A stretch of 64,000 nucleotides of DNA from Klebsiella michiganensis (GCF_002925905.1 NZ_PRDB01000032.1:1-64000); one strand, 5' to 3'. Positions 21,337 to 30,775 are shown, counted from the stretch's first letter. Translations and numbers: made by a program. Notes: generated by a model from the letters alone, not told the origin.

Positions 21337-22156
21337 GGCACTGTTGCAAAGTTAGCGATGAGGCAGCCTTTTGTCTTATTCAAAGGCCTTACATTTCAAA
21401 AACTCTGCTTACCAGGCGCATTTCGCCCAGGGGATCACCATAATAAAATGCTGAGGCCTGGCCTTTGCGTAGTGCACGCATCACCTCAATACCTTTGATG
21501 GTGGCGTAAGCCGTCTTCATGGATTTAAATCCCAGCGTGGCGCCGATTATCCGTTTCAGTTTGCCATGATCGCATTCAATCACGTTGTTCCGGTACTTAA
21601 TCTGTCGGTGTTCAACGTCAGACGGGCACCGGCCTTCGCGTTTGAGCAGAGCAAGCGCGCGACCATAGGCGGGCGCTTTATCCGTGTTGATGAATCGCGG
21701 GATCTGCCACTTCTTCACGTTGTTGAGGATTTTACCCAGAAACCGGTATGCAGCTTTGCTGTTACGACGGGAGGAGAGATAAAAATCGACAGTGCGGCCC
21801 CGGCTGTCGACGGCCCGGTACAGATACGCCCAGCGGCCATTGACCTTCACGTAGGTTTCATCCATGTGCCACGGGCAAAGATCGGAAGGGTTACGCCAGT
21901 ACCAGCGCAGCCGTTTTTCCATTTCAGGCGCATAACGCTGAACCCAGCGGTAAATCGTGGAGTGATCGACATTCACTCCGCGTTCAGCCAGCATCTCCTG
22001 CAGCTCACGGTAACTGATGCCGTATTTGCAGTACCAGCGTACGGCCCACAGAATGATGTCACGCTGAAAATGCCGGCCTTTGAATGGGTTCATGTGCAGC
22101 TCCATCAGCAAAAGGGGATGATAAGTTTATCACCACCGACTATTTGCAACAGTGCC
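21337..22156 (-). mobile_element. IS26, copy 2
   Basis: An exact 820-bp copy in opposite orientation to copy 1, with the same 14-bp ends at 21337-21350 and 22143-22156. Left flank GTCTGGAT and right flank CGGCAAGG do not match. It cuts the SMC-like gene on one side and directly abuts the first unit of a 37-bp repeat array on the other. Confidence 0.98.
21389..22093 (-). CDS. tnpA26: IS26 transposase (IS6 family)
   Basis: The same 234-residue protein as in copy 1, on the minus strand, with start codon at 22093. See copy 1 for the catalytic residues. Confidence 0.97.
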   Translation of the reverse strand: MNPFKGRHFQRDIILWAVRWYCKYGISYRELQEMLAERGVNVDHSTIYRWVQRYAPEMEKRLRWYWRNPSDLCPWHMDETYVKVNGRWAYLYRAVDSRGRTVDFYLSSRRNSKAAYRFLGKILNNVKKWQIPRFINTDKAPAYGRALALLKREGRCPSDVEHRQIKYRNNVIECDHGKLKRIIGATLGFKSMKTAYATIKGIEVMRALRKGQASAFYYGDPLGEMRLVSRVFEM

Positions 22157-22267
22157 CGGCAAGGTGGGCCGATTCCCACACGGCAGCGGCGCCCGGCAAG
22201 GTGGGCGGATTCCCACACGGCAGCGGCGCCCGGCAAGGTGGGCGGATTTCCACACGGCAGCGGCGCG
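22157..22267. repeat. 37-bp tandem repeat array A (3 units)
   Basis: Exactly three head-to-tail 37-base units starting CGGCAAGGTGGGC and ending GCAGCGGCGC, immediately after the IS26 end. Each unit contains a GTGGG-CCCAC or similar short dyad. The same unit forms array B at 24738-25204 in the same orientation. There are no spacers, so this is not CRISPR. Confidence 0.95.
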
Positions 22268-22350
22268 GGGCCAGTGGGATTCAGGAGAATAGGTGTTTTA
22301 CCGAATGCCCTGACGAGGCGTAAAAAAACCGCTTGGCGGCGGCCTCATAA

Positions 22351-22383
22351 AGCAGAAAACCCGCTCAAGGCGGGTTATCTGCT
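22351..22383 (+). other. Strong hairpin upstream of the small membrane peptide
   Basis: A stem of AGCAGA-A-AACCCGC pairing with GCGGGTT-A-TCTGCT around a 5-base loop gives 13 pairs with one A-A mismatch. There is no T-run, so it may be a structured leader or part of an RNA rather than a simple terminator. Confidence 0.5.
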
Positions 22384-22530
22384 CTGTAGCCTGTGATGCT
22401 TCGCGGGCATCCGGCATACAGCGAGGTGAAATTCTTCTTTTGGTTAAGTGAATGGCATAACCGGATGGGCGGATTAGAGGAAAGGGGATTGCCTAGTAAC
22501 CTACGCGCCACAGAGATGGAGGTGCGGGGA

Positions 22531-22602
22531 ATGATTGAGCTGATTATCGCTATTCTGACCTTAATTGCGGCTGTATTGCAGTTGATCAACTGGTTCCTTT
22601 AA
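22531..22602 (+). CDS. 23-residue single-span membrane peptide, possible type I toxin
   Basis: A short frame beginning MIELIIAILTL and ending LINWFL; all of it is a hydrophobic helix. A GGAGG ribosome binding site lies eight bases before ATG 22531, and a rho-independent terminator follows 57 bases after the stop. Length and composition resemble type I toxins such as DinQ and ShoB (ShoB also ends AVLQLI-hydrophobic). An upstream in-frame ATG at 22516 is possible but lies inside the ribosome binding site. No antisense promoter is proven; toxin function is inference. Confidence 0.5.
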   Translation: MIELIIAILTLIAAVLQLINWFL

Positions 22603-22658
22603 TGGTGCCGGAGTCTGTGAAGGTGAAAGCCTGAACGGGCAAAACTGAAAGGTTTATA

Positions 22659-22683
22659 GCCGTCCTTCGGGGCGGCTTTTTTT
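22659..22683 (+). terminator. Rho-independent terminator
   Basis: The stem GCCGTCC/GGGCGGC closes a TTCG tetraloop and is followed by seven T. It ends the transcript of the small peptide. Confidence 0.9.
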
Positions 22684-22707
22684 CGGCAAAATTAGGGTTT
22701 TACCGAA
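22682..22707. repeat. TTCGG...GTTTTACCGAA hairpin, copy 1
   Basis: TTCGG-C-AAAA pairs with TTTT-A-CCGAA around TTAGGG. The GTTTTACCGAA part recurs at 22295-22305, 22746-22756 and 24549-24559, and the full hairpin recurs at 24534-24559, so the motif brackets the module on both sides. Confidence 0.7.
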
Positions 22708-22892
22708 TAATGCAGAGTTTTAAGGTGAGAATTTGCAGACTTGGCGTTTTACCGAACATAGATACTCCCTAGGCTGATAGGTGCATTAGTTATCACCCTA
22801 CCTGAACATATTGTAAAAGATGTCAGTCTCCAGTGACTTGTGTACTATCAACTGACAAGACTCTTACACGCAACGCAGGGGGATGGAGTTTT

Positions 22893-24368
22893 ATGCTTAG
22901 AAAAATAATCAGGGGTAGCGGATTCACTCAGTCAGAAGAAAAACTGATAGAGTTCGCTGATGATGCTTTTTTTGGTCTTTGGTCTTATCCTAATGTTTAT
23001 AGCGATGAGGGTTACTCTAAAAATAAAATTGGGAAAGAAGTTAGTGACTTATTAGTTATTTTTGATAAAGATATAATAATTTTTTCCGATAAAGCTATTA
23101 CATACAATAAAAACAAAGATCCTAAGGTTGCATGGCAGAGATGGTTTAAAAAATCAGTCATACAGTCTTGCACACAGTTATTTGGCGCAGAGAAGTTTAT
23201 AAAAGATCATCCCGAAAGACTTTTTGTTGACAAAGAATGCTCAGTTAACCTCCCCATTAAAATAGATAATTCTTTTAATTTTCATTTGGTGGCCGTCACT
23301 AATAATATTTCAGATCCGGCGATCTCGTACTTTGACAAAATAGAAAAAGGCAGCTCTGCTACTTTAGTTAACATATTTCCTTTAAACGCCCATCAATGTC
23401 TAGAAAATCCATTTTGTGTCGGAGACGTTTATCCTGATAAGACTTTTGTCCATATACTTGATGAGACTGCCCTAAAACTACTGTTAACCGAGTTAAACAC
23501 AGCAACTGATTTCATTGGCTACCTTAACGAAAAAGAGAGGGTTGTAAGAGAAAGAACATTATTGGTCAGCGCTGGGGAAGAAGAGACTCTTGCTGCTTAC
23601 ATTATGGGTGATAAAACCATAATATCAAAAGAAATTATTGGAAACGATCAAGGGATGACCATACCGGAAGGTGAATGGAAAAACTATAAAACCACTTTCA
23701 ATTATCAATATCAGCTCTCAATGAAAAAGGGTAGCGTTTTCTGGGATAACCTAATCCACAACTTCTCGACAAGTATATTGTCAGCTAACGTTGGTTTTTT
23801 TAGTGAAATTGAATTTTCTACACATGAATTAGGTGTTAGAGAATTAGCCAAAGAAAGTAGGCAATCTAGATATTACCTTTCAAAGAACTTTAAAGAGAAA
23901 TTAAAAACAACTCAGCCTCATCTAAGAACGTCAAGAATGGTCGAATCAATCGATGAGCCTGGAAAGTTTTACTTATTCCTTTTTTTTCCTAACGATAGCA
24001 AGTTGAGTTACTCTGATTACAGAATTCAACGTATATCTTATATAAATGCTTATGCTGAGGTTGCCTTTAATAAATACAGACATATTAAAAAATTAATTAC
24101 TATTGCAACAGAGCCGCAAAATACAGAAGGAAGATCTGAAGACCTAATATATAGCATATCCCCAGAGAAATTTACCAAAGAGCAAAATGAAAAAGCCAAA
24201 AGATTATCAAGAGAATACAAAATACTAAGTGATTTTTTACCTACTAAAACGACAAAGAGCGATAACTTTAAATCAGTTATATCAAAAGGTGAAAAAATAG
24301 GGCGGAATACACCTTGTCCATGTGGCTCCGGTGTTAAATTTAAAAAGTGCCATGGTGCGAATAATTAG
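22893..24368 (+). CDS. AT-rich SEC-C-motif protein, possible nuclease
   Basis: A 491-residue protein; ATG 22893 has GGAG seven bases upstream, while an in-frame ATG 60 bases earlier has no site. The C-terminus ends in a SEC-C zinc motif (PCPCGSGVKFKKCHG). Near the N-terminus, GKEVSDLLVIFDKDIIIFSDK (~48-67) resembles a restriction-endonuclease-like strand-turn-strand (E49, D52, K67), but the acidic residue before K is Ser, so nuclease activity is uncertain. Base composition is far more AT-rich than its neighbours, a sign of transfer. Position between two repeat arrays in mobile DNA suggests cargo such as phage defence (inference). Confidence 0.8.
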   Translation: MLRKIIRGSGFTQSEEKLIEFADDAFFGLWSYPNVYSDEGYSKNKIGKEVSDLLVIFDKDIIIFSDKAITYNKNKDPKVAWQRWFKKSVIQSCTQLFGAEKFIKDHPERLFVDKECSVNLPIKIDNSFNFHLVAVTNNISDPAISYFDKIEKGSSATLVNIFPLNAHQCLENPFCVGDVYPDKTFVHILDETALKLLLTELNTATDFIGYLNEKERVVRERTLLVSAGEEETLAAYIMGDKTIISKEIIGNDQGMTIPEGEWKNYKTTFNYQYQLSMKKGSVFWDNLIHNFSTSILSANVGFFSEIEFSTHELGVRELAKESRQSRYYLSKNFKEKLKTTQPHLRTSRMVESIDEPGKFYLFLFFPNDSKLSYSDYRIQRISYINAYAEVAFNKYRHIKKLITIATEPQNTEGRSEDLIYSISPEKFTKEQNEKAKRLSREYKILSDFLPTKTTKSDNFKSVISKGEKIGRNTPCPCGSGVKFKKCHGANN

Positions 24369-24737
24369 CATTATTGTATGTATAACGGTAATGGCGCGGC
24401 AGAGAAACCGGCGCGTTCTGCCCTAGTGTTGGCCTGCGGGTTCCCCCGCACCCGCTGTATGTAGTATCGGCAGCATCTGAGAAAACCACTACATGTAGTT
24501 ATCAGCGCCACAACGGCGCGGGGACGAGTGCGGTTCGGAAAAATTGGGGTTTTACCGAATCCGGCAAAAGATTGCTTCCTATAACGTCCGCTTCTGGCAC
24601 ACAGCAGCCGTTAAGATGTAAGGCCTTACGCCAACTAAATCTAATGGGACAGATTTAGTTGGTGATGGTCAAGTAATCTGCAAACGGTCACCAAGTAAAA
24701 TGCAAATGGGTAGTCAAGTCCGATGCAATTACGCACC
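24369..24737. other. Gene-free stretch with hairpins and short direct repeats
   Basis: It contains the second TTCGG...CCGAA hairpin (24534-24559), a perfect 12-bp stem CCAACTAAATCT/AGATTTAGTTGG (24631-24662) and three ~20-base direct repeats of the form CAAGT-N4/5-TGCAA at 24670, 24692 and 24715. The last group resembles the multiple terminal repeats of IS21-family elements, so it may be the end of a lost element. Confidence 0.5.
24534..24559. repeat. TTCGG...GTTTTACCGAA hairpin, copy 2
   Basis: Same architecture as 22682-22707 with an A-A mismatch and loop TTGGGG. It lies downstream of the SEC-C gene. Confidence 0.65.
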
Positions 24738-25204
24738 CGGCAAGGTGGGCCGATTCCCACACGACAGCAGCGCCCGGCAAGGTGGGCGGATTTCCACACG
24801 GCAGCGGCGCCCGGCAAGGTGGGCCTATTCCCACACGGCAGCGGCGCCCGGCAAGGAGGGCCGATTCCCACACAGCACCGGCGCGCGGCAAGGTGGGCCG
24901 ATTCCCACACGACAGCAGCGCCCGGCAAGGTGGGCGGATTTCCACACAGCACCGGCGCCCGGCAAGGTGGGCCGATTCCCACACGGCAGCAGCGCTCGGC
25001 AAGGTGGGCCGATTCCCACACGGCAGCGGCGCCCGGCAAGATGGGCGGTTTCCCACACGGCAGCGGCGCCCGGCAAGATGGGCGGATTTCCACACGGCAG
25101 CGGCGCCCGGCAAGGTGGGCCGATTCCCACACGACAGCGGCGCCCGGCAAGGTGGGCCGATTCCCACACGACAGCGGCGCCCGGCAAGATGGGCGGATTC
25201 CCAT
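24738..25204. repeat. 37-bp tandem repeat array B (12 full units and a partial)
   Basis: Twelve 37-base units run from 24738 to 25181, followed by a 23-base partial unit. Variation is limited to a few positions (GGTGGGCC/GGTGGGCGG/GATGGGCGG; CACGGC/CACGAC/CACAGC). Because 37 is not a multiple of three and the units lack stops, long frames stay open on both strands; these are artefacts, not genes. Orientation is the same as array A, so the arrays could recombine and excise the 2.6-kb module between them. Confidence 0.95.
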
Positions 25205-25465
25205 ATCGACATGTATGTAGCTTGTGTTATCCGTGGATTGTGCAGCTCAGCGGGTCGCTTGTCGTATGGCGTAGTGTCCCCCGTAACCGGCCGCGTGCGG
25301 CCGCTAACGCGCAGTACGGCGCCGCGACCCGAAGGCGGGCCGCCGTTCCCGCGCGCAGGCGCGCGGCGCCCACTGCGCACCCCCGTGGGGGACGTACGGC
25401 AGCTGTGTGGCGGTGAGCGGGATTAGGGCTTTGCAGGGAGGGGGCTGGGTCGGGCGATACGTTCA
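25205..25465. other. GC-rich spacer with three perfect hairpins
   Basis: Between array B and the Tn3-family element. It holds CGGCCGC-GT-GCGGCCG (25288-25303), an 8-bp arm hairpin centred on AG (25349-25366) and CCCCC-GT-GGGGG (25380-25391). I do not recognise a gene. Confidence 0.5.
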
Positions 25466-25487
25466 GGGGTCGTCTCAGAAAACGGAA

Positions 25488-26814
25488 TCTATGGTCACTC
25501 CCGTTTTTGCAACACCGATTTTGACGACAAGTTGGCTTGCTTGAATCTATCCGGCGTCTGAATGGGATTTTATTCCCGCGCCTTGATGAGTTCCGCGCCT
25601 GATGAACCTCCAGAAAATATACGGCTTCAATGAGCCTTTCCGTTTTACAGGTTCCTCAACAGGCCGGTGGGCCGTTAGTATCATCAATATCAGTATTCGC
25701 AAAACCAGATCAGTAATTCTTTAAACCGGTGTATTTCTGCCGTTATGCTACATAAGTTTGCTGTCGTGCCGTTAGGGCCCAGGCTATTCTGGCCAGCTTG
25801 TTTGCCAGAGCACAAGTGACGACAAAGTTGCTTTTCCGGCACAGTAAATCCCTGACCCAATCGGCCAATTTGCCAGACTGGTGTTCCAGTTTTTGTATGA
25901 ATACCCTGGCACATTGAACCAACAAAGTTCGGATCTTTTTATTACCTCGCTTACTAATTCCCAGCAATGTCGTCCTACCTCCCGTGCTGTACTGCCGAGG
26001 TACAAGCCCTGTTGCCGCCGCAAAGTCACGGCTGCTGGCGTACTGCTTCCCGTCGCCAATCTCAGTTGAAATAGTACTCGCTGTCAGTGTTCCGACGCAG
26101 GGAATGCTCAGCAAGCGCTGTCCAACCTCATCTTCGTCCAACTTTCGTTTCAACTGGGATTCCAAATCTTTAATCTGCTCAACAAGATAGTGATAATGCT
26201 GTTGTAATTTCAGCAATAACTGGCTGAGGTAAAGAGGCAAACTATTATCCTCAAGAATGGTACTCAGTCGGCTAATAACGGCAGCTCCTCGGGGAACGCT
26301 AATGCCAAATTCCAGCAGAAAAGCATGCATTTGATTGGTTGTTTTTACCTTATCCTGAACCAGGGATTCACGGACACGATGCAGAGCCCGCATTGCCTGC
26401 TGAGATTCCGTTCTGGGCTGCACAAAACGCATAGACGGACGCGATGCAGCTTCACAAATAGCTTCGGCGTCGACAAAGTCGTTTTTATTGCTTTTAACGA
26501 ACGGGCGGACAAATTGTGGTGATATCAGCTTTGGGGAATGCCCCAACTCTTCCAACTTGCGTGCCATAAAGTGAGAACCGCCACAGGCTTCCATTGCGAT
26601 GGTTGTAGCGGGGCATGTCGCCAAAAATTCGATCAACTTTGGCCGGGTAAATTTTTTACGGTAAACAGCCTTCCCGCGACGATCCTGGCAATGAATATGG
26701 AAAGAGTTTTTACCCAGATCGATACCAATGAGCGCAATGTTTTCCATGATAGTTCTCCGAATGAAAGCCTGTCCTCAGCATAGTACCGGGAAGGAGGGAG
26801 TGACCATCTCATTA
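25488..26814 (-). mobile_element. IS5075/IS4321-like element in the left terminal repeat
   Basis: About 1327 bp, IS110 family (IS1111 group), with subterminal inverted repeats ATGGTCACTCCC (25491-25502) and GGGAGTGACCAT (26796-26807). Elements of this kind are known to target the 38-bp repeats of Tn21-group transposons. The transposase gene points outward. Confidence 0.9.
25743..26747 (-). CDS. IS5075-like transposase (IS110 family)
   Basis: A 334-residue DEDD transposase: N-terminal D in GIDLGKNSFHIHCQD, E in IAMEACGGSHFMARKLEELGH, D in SNKNDFVDAEAICEA, and the C-terminal transposase_20 domain (LLSIPCVGTLTAS, FAAATGLVPRQYSTGG, LGISKRGNKKIRTLLVQ). Identical to the copy at 31794-32798. Confidence 0.95.
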   Translation of the reverse strand: MENIALIGIDLGKNSFHIHCQDRRGKAVYRKKFTRPKLIEFLATCPATTIAMEACGGSHFMARKLEELGHSPKLISPQFVRPFVKSNKNDFVDAEAICEAASRPSMRFVQPRTESQQAMRALHRVRESLVQDKVKTTNQMHAFLLEFGISVPRGAAVISRLSTILEDNSLPLYLSQLLLKLQQHYHYLVEQIKDLESQLKRKLDEDEVGQRLLSIPCVGTLTASTISTEIGDGKQYASSRDFAAATGLVPRQYSTGGRTTLLGISKRGNKKIRTLLVQCARVFIQKLEHQSGKLADWVRDLLCRKSNFVVTCALANKLARIAWALTARQQTYVA

Positions 26815-26825
26815 AAAATCGTACG

Positions 26826-29792
26826 CTAAGCCGGTTGCAGCGGTCGTAGCGGCCTGAACTTGCCCGCGCCGATCTTGGCGCTGCTGCGCCACAGGTAATC
26901 GCCGGTCAGGTTGATGTGCTCCCAACCTAGCGGAGACAGGTACTGCAACAGGGTGCCATCGACGGTATGCCCGTTGCCACGCAGCGCGTTCGCCGCTCGC
27001 TCCAGATAGACCGTGTTCCACAGCACGATGGCCGCTGTCACCAAGTTGAGGCCGCTGGCCCGGTAGCGTTGCTGCTCGAAACTGCGGTCGCGGATTTCAC
27101 CCAGGCGGTTGAAGAACACGGCGCGGGCCAGCGCGTTGCGGGCTTCGCCCTTGTTCAGCCCGGCATGCACGCGGCGGCGCAGCTCGACGCTTTGCAGCCA
27201 GTCCAGGATGAACAGCGTGCGCTCGATGCGCCCCAGCTCGCGCAGGGCCACGGCCAGGCCGTTCTGGCGTGGGTAGCTGCCGAGTTTCCGGAGCATCAGC
27301 GAAGCCGTCACCGTGCCCTGCTTGATCGAGGTGGCCAGCCGTAGGATTTCGTCCCAATGGGCGCGGACGTGCTTGATATTGAGCGTGCCGCCGATCATCG
27401 GTTTCAGCCCGTCATAGGTGGCGTCGCCCTTCGGGATGTAGAGCTTGGTGTCGCCCAAGTCGCGGATGCGCGGCGCGAAGCGGAAGCCCAGCAGGTGCAT
27501 CAGACCAAAGACGTGATCGGTGAAGCCTGCCGTATCGGTGTAGTGCTCCTCGATGCGCAGATCGGATTCGTGGTACAGCAGGCCGTCGAGCACGTAGGTC
27601 GAGTCGCGCACGCCGACGTTCACGACCTTGGTGTGGAACGGCGCGTACTGGTCGGAGATGTGGGTGTAGAACGTCCGCCCAGGGCTGCTGCCGTATTTCG
27701 GGTTGATGTGGCCCGTGCTCTCGGCCTTGCTGCCGGTACGGAAGTTCTGGCCATCCGACGATGACGTGGTGCCGTCGCCCCAGTGCTCGGCGAAGGGATG
27801 CCGGAATTGTGCGTTGACCAGCTCGGCCAGCGCCGTCCCGTAGGTTTCGTCGCGGATGTGCCAGGCTTGCAGCCAGGCCAGCTTGGCATAGGTCGTGCCG
27901 GGGCACGACTCGGCCATCTTGGTCAGGCCCAGGTTGATCGCGTCGGCCAGGATCGTGGTCAGCAGCAGGTTCTTGTCCTTGGCCAGGTCGCCCGATTTCA
28001 GGTGCGCGAAGTGCCGGGTAAAGCCCGTCCACTCATCCACCTCCAGCAGCAGTTCGGTGATCTTGACGTGCGGCAGGATCATCGCCGTCTGGTCGATCAG
28101 CGCTTGCGCGGTGTCGGGCACCGCCGCATCGAGCGGCGTGATCTTCAGGCCGGATTCCGTGATGATGGCGTCTGGCAGCTCGTTGGCCTGCGCCATGCGG
28201 TTTGCGGTGGCGAGCTGCGTTTCCAGCAGCGTCAGCCGCTCGTGCAGGTACTGGTCACAGTCGGTGGTCACGGCCAGCGGCAATTCGCTGGTCTGCTTGA
28301 GGCTGGCGAACTTCGCGGGCGGCACCAGGTAGTCCTCGAAGTCCTTGAACTGCCGCGAACCCTGCACCCAGATGTCGCCCGAGCGCAGCGAGTTCTTGAG
28401 TTCCGACAGTGCGCACAGCTCGTAGTAACGCCGGTCGATACCGGCGTCGGTCATCACCAACTTCTGCCAGCGCGGCTTGATGAAGTTGGTCGGTGCATCG
28501 GCGGGCACCTTGCGGGCGTTGTCGCTGTTCATGCCGCGCAGCACCTCGATGGCATCGAGCACGTCCTTGGCGGCAGGCGCGGCCCGCAGCTTGAGCACGT
28601 CGAGAAATTCCGGCGCGTAGCGGCGCAGCGTGGCGTAGCTCTCGCCGATGCGGTGCAGGAAATCGAAGTCATCGGGCTGCGCGAGCGTCTGCGCCTCGGT
28701 GACGCTCTCGGCGAAAGCGTCCCAGGACATGACAGCCTCAATGGCGGCGAACGGATCGCCGCCATTCTGCTTGGCCTCGATCAGCGCCTGCCCGATGCGG
28801 CCGAACAGCCGCACCTTGGCATTGATCGCCTTGCCGGACGCCTGGAATTGCTGCTGATGCTTGTTCTTGGCGGCATTGAACAGCTTGCCCAGGATGCGGT
28901 CGTGCAGGTCGATGATTTCGTCGGTGACGGTGGCCATGCCCTCGATTGCCAGCGCCACGAGCGTGGCGTAGCGCCGCTGAGGCTCGAACTTGGCCAGGTC
29001 GGCGGGCGTCATCTGGCCACCCTCGCGGGCGATCTTGAGCAGCCGGTTCTGGTGAATAAGCCGATCGATGCCGGAAGGCAGGTCGAGCGCCTGCCAGGCT
29101 TTGAGGCGTTCGATGTGTTCGAGCATGTGCCGCGAGTTCGGCTTGGCCGGGGACTGGCGCAGCCAGGCCAGCCAAGTGGTCTTGCCGTTGTCGCGGCGTT
29201 TGAGCAGATCGTCGAGGCGGCGGCGATGTGCGTCCGACAGCGGTTCGGCCAAGGAGTCGTAGATGCGCCGGTTGGCGCGGGTGATCGCTTCGGCACAGAC
29301 GCGCTCGACAACATCCAGCGTCGGCAAGATGATGTGTTGGTGTCGCAGAGCGTCGAGGACGCTGCTGGCCAACACGATGCCCTTGTCGGTCTGCAAGGCC
29401 AAGTCGGTCGTGGCATGGACAGCCTGCCGATAGTGCGCCAGGCCGAACGGCTCCATGCCCAGGTACGTCCGCAGTTCGAGCAGGTGTTCGCGCCGGGTTT
29501 CCTCCCGCTCGGCATACTGCGGCCAACACGTCGCGTCGAGTCGCAGTTGCCGTCCGATCCATTGCAGCAGAGGAACCGGCACGACGGCATCGGGCAGTAG
29601 GCCCTGACCGGGGAAGCGCAGTAAGCACAACTGCACCGCGACACCCAGGCGGTTGGCGTCGCCACGCCGCTGGCGGATCAGTGACAGGTCGGGCTCGCTG
29701 AACGTGTAGTGCCGGATGAGTTCGTCTTGGGTATCTGGCAACGCCAACAGACTGTCGCGCTCGGCGGCGGAGAGGATCGAACGGCGGGGCAT
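26826..29792 (-). CDS. tnpA: Tn3-family transposase TnpA
   Basis: A 988-residue transposase, the normal length for the Tn21/Tn501/Tn1721 group. It begins [20 protein letters not shown], has the DUF4158 N-terminal domain, and the C-terminal DDE region ([45 protein letters not shown] and later [16 protein letters not shown]...[25 protein letters not shown]). It ends at the inner edge of the left terminal repeat. It carries out replicative cointegrate transposition. The gene is intact, but its terminal repeats are split, so movement is probably blocked. Confidence 0.95.
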   Translation of the reverse strand: MPRRSILSAAERDSLLALPDTQDELIRHYTFSEPDLSLIRQRRGDANRLGVAVQLCLLRFPGQGLLPDAVVPVPLLQWIGRQLRLDATCWPQYAEREETRREHLLELRTYLGMEPFGLAHYRQAVHATTDLALQTDKGIVLASSVLDALRHQHIILPTLDVVERVCAEAITRANRRIYDSLAEPLSDAHRRRLDDLLKRRDNGKTTWLAWLRQSPAKPNSRHMLEHIERLKAWQALDLPSGIDRLIHQNRLLKIAREGGQMTPADLAKFEPQRRYATLVALAIEGMATVTDEIIDLHDRILGKLFNAAKNKHQQQFQASGKAINAKVRLFGRIGQALIEAKQNGGDPFAAIEAVMSWDAFAESVTEAQTLAQPDDFDFLHRIGESYATLRRYAPEFLDVLKLRAAPAAKDVLDAIEVLRGMNSDNARKVPADAPTNFIKPRWQKLVMTDAGIDRRYYELCALSELKNSLRSGDIWVQGSRQFKDFEDYLVPPAKFASLKQTSELPLAVTTDCDQYLHERLTLLETQLATANRMAQANELPDAIITESGLKITPLDAAVPDTAQALIDQTAMILPHVKITELLLEVDEWTGFTRHFAHLKSGDLAKDKNLLLTTILADAINLGLTKMAESCPGTTYAKLAWLQAWHIRDETYGTALAELVNAQFRHPFAEHWGDGTTSSSDGQNFRTGSKAESTGHINPKYGSSPGRTFYTHISDQYAPFHTKVVNVGVRDSTYVLDGLLYHESDLRIEEHYTDTAGFTDHVFGLMHLLGFRFAPRIRDLGDTKLYIPKGDATYDGLKPMIGGTLNIKHVRAHWDEILRLATSIKQGTVTASLMLRKLGSYPRQNGLAVALRELGRIERTLFILDWLQSVELRRRVHAGLNKGEARNALARAVFFNRLGEIRDRSFEQQRYRASGLNLVTAAIVLWNTVYLERAANALRGNGHTVDGTLLQYLSPLGWEHINLTGDYLWRSSAKIGAGKFRPLRPLQPA

Positions 29793-29942
29793 GCGGTTTC
29801 CTTCTTGAAAACGTTGGTTTGTGACAAGCCCGCCAAGGCAGCCGGCGCGGCACGGGAAATCAAGGCATTGCGATTCTCAAAAATAGTTCTTGAAATTCTA
29901 TTCTTGATTCCATACACTCTCAACGAGTTTCGATAAGAAAGG

Positions 29943-30239
29943 ATGCCCATGCGACCGTCTGTTGTGCTTGACATGAAGCGAAACGCAGTGCGTGAAGTGG
30001 TAGGCCGTTTCCGCACCGCGAACCCACGCGTTTTCGGTTCGGTGCTGCATGGCACCGACCGCGATGGCAGCGACATCGATCTGCTGGTCGATGCGCTGCC
30101 TGGTGCAACACTGTTTGATCTGGGCGGCCTGCAAGACGAGTTGGAATCGCTGCTCGGCCTCCACGTCGATCTGCTGACCCCCGGCGACCTGCCGCCGAAA
30201 TTCCGGGCCAAGGTGCTCGCGGAGGCGCAGCCGGTATGA
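29943..30239 (+). CDS. MNT-type nucleotidyltransferase antitoxin (MntA-like)
   Basis: A 98-residue minimal nucleotidyltransferase with the GSX10DXD-type motif FGSVLHGTDRDGSDIDLLVD (~36-55). In characterised MntA/HepT pairs this protein modifies and neutralises the HEPN RNase. Its stop overlaps the ATG of the HEPN gene. Pairs of this type are known passengers of Tn3-family transposons, close to the resolution region. Confidence 0.9.
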   Translation: MPMRPSVVLDMKRNAVREVVGRFRTANPRVFGSVLHGTDRDGSDIDLLVDALPGATLFDLGGLQDELESLLGLHVDLLTPGDLPPKFRAKVLAEAQPV

Positions 30240-30625
30240 GCGAGAACCATCGACTACCCGACTACCTCGACCACATCCAGCAGGCCGCAGCCGATGCCTG
30301 CGGCTTCGTGGAGGGCTTGGCCAAGGAGGACTTTCTTGAGGACAAGCGCACCCAGCAGGCCGTCATCATGAGCCTCATCATCATCGGCGAGGCCGTCACG
30401 AAGGTGATGGATCGCTATGCCGAGTTCGCCCAGGCGCACGGGCAAGTGCCGTGGCGCAATATGCGCGGCATGCGCAACCGCATCGCCCACGGCTACTTCG
30501 ACATCAACCTCGATGTGGTGTGGGACACCGTGCAGGCAGCACTACCTGAGTTGCTCAAGCAACTGCCCGCCGTGCGTCAGGATGCTGACGACGAAGACTG
30601 CAACGACTATGGGATGGAACCATGA
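30236..30625 (+). CDS. HEPN-domain RNase toxin (HepT/DUF86)
   Basis: A 129-residue HEPN protein with the active-site motif R-x4-H in MRGMRNRIAHGYF (~residues 75-87). It starts within the antitoxin stop (ATGA overlap). The acidic tail (RQDADDEDCNDYGMEP) is unusual but short. Expected activity is RNA cleavage controlled by the MNT partner, favouring maintenance of the transposon. Confidence 0.9.
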   Translation: MSENHRLPDYLDHIQQAAADACGFVEGLAKEDFLEDKRTQQAVIMSLIIIGEAVTKVMDRYAEFAQAHGQVPWRNMRGMRNRIAHGYFDINLDVVWDTVQAALPELLKQLPAVRQDADDEDCNDYGMEP

Positions 30626-30775
30626 CGGAATCATGAAAGCCATCAGCGAGCGGCTGGAGCAACGCGAGAAGCAGGGCCTCGTTATCGCTTGTATCGCCGA
30701 CATCTTCTCCGCGTAGGCCCTTGGCTCTGGCGTGTAAAAGAGTTTCCGTATACGTATGAAATGGAGGTTGTCACT

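Noticed and set aside
22157..25204. CRISPR array
   Set aside because: Units are contiguous without spacers and no cas genes are present.
24641..25426. Several long overlapping reading frames on both strands through the 37-bp array
   Set aside because: A stop-free 37-base unit repeated in tandem keeps several frames open. There are no ribosome binding sites and the products are pure 37-residue periodicities.
30633..30716. 27-codon reading frame after hepT
   Set aside because: No ribosome binding site and no recognisable homologue.
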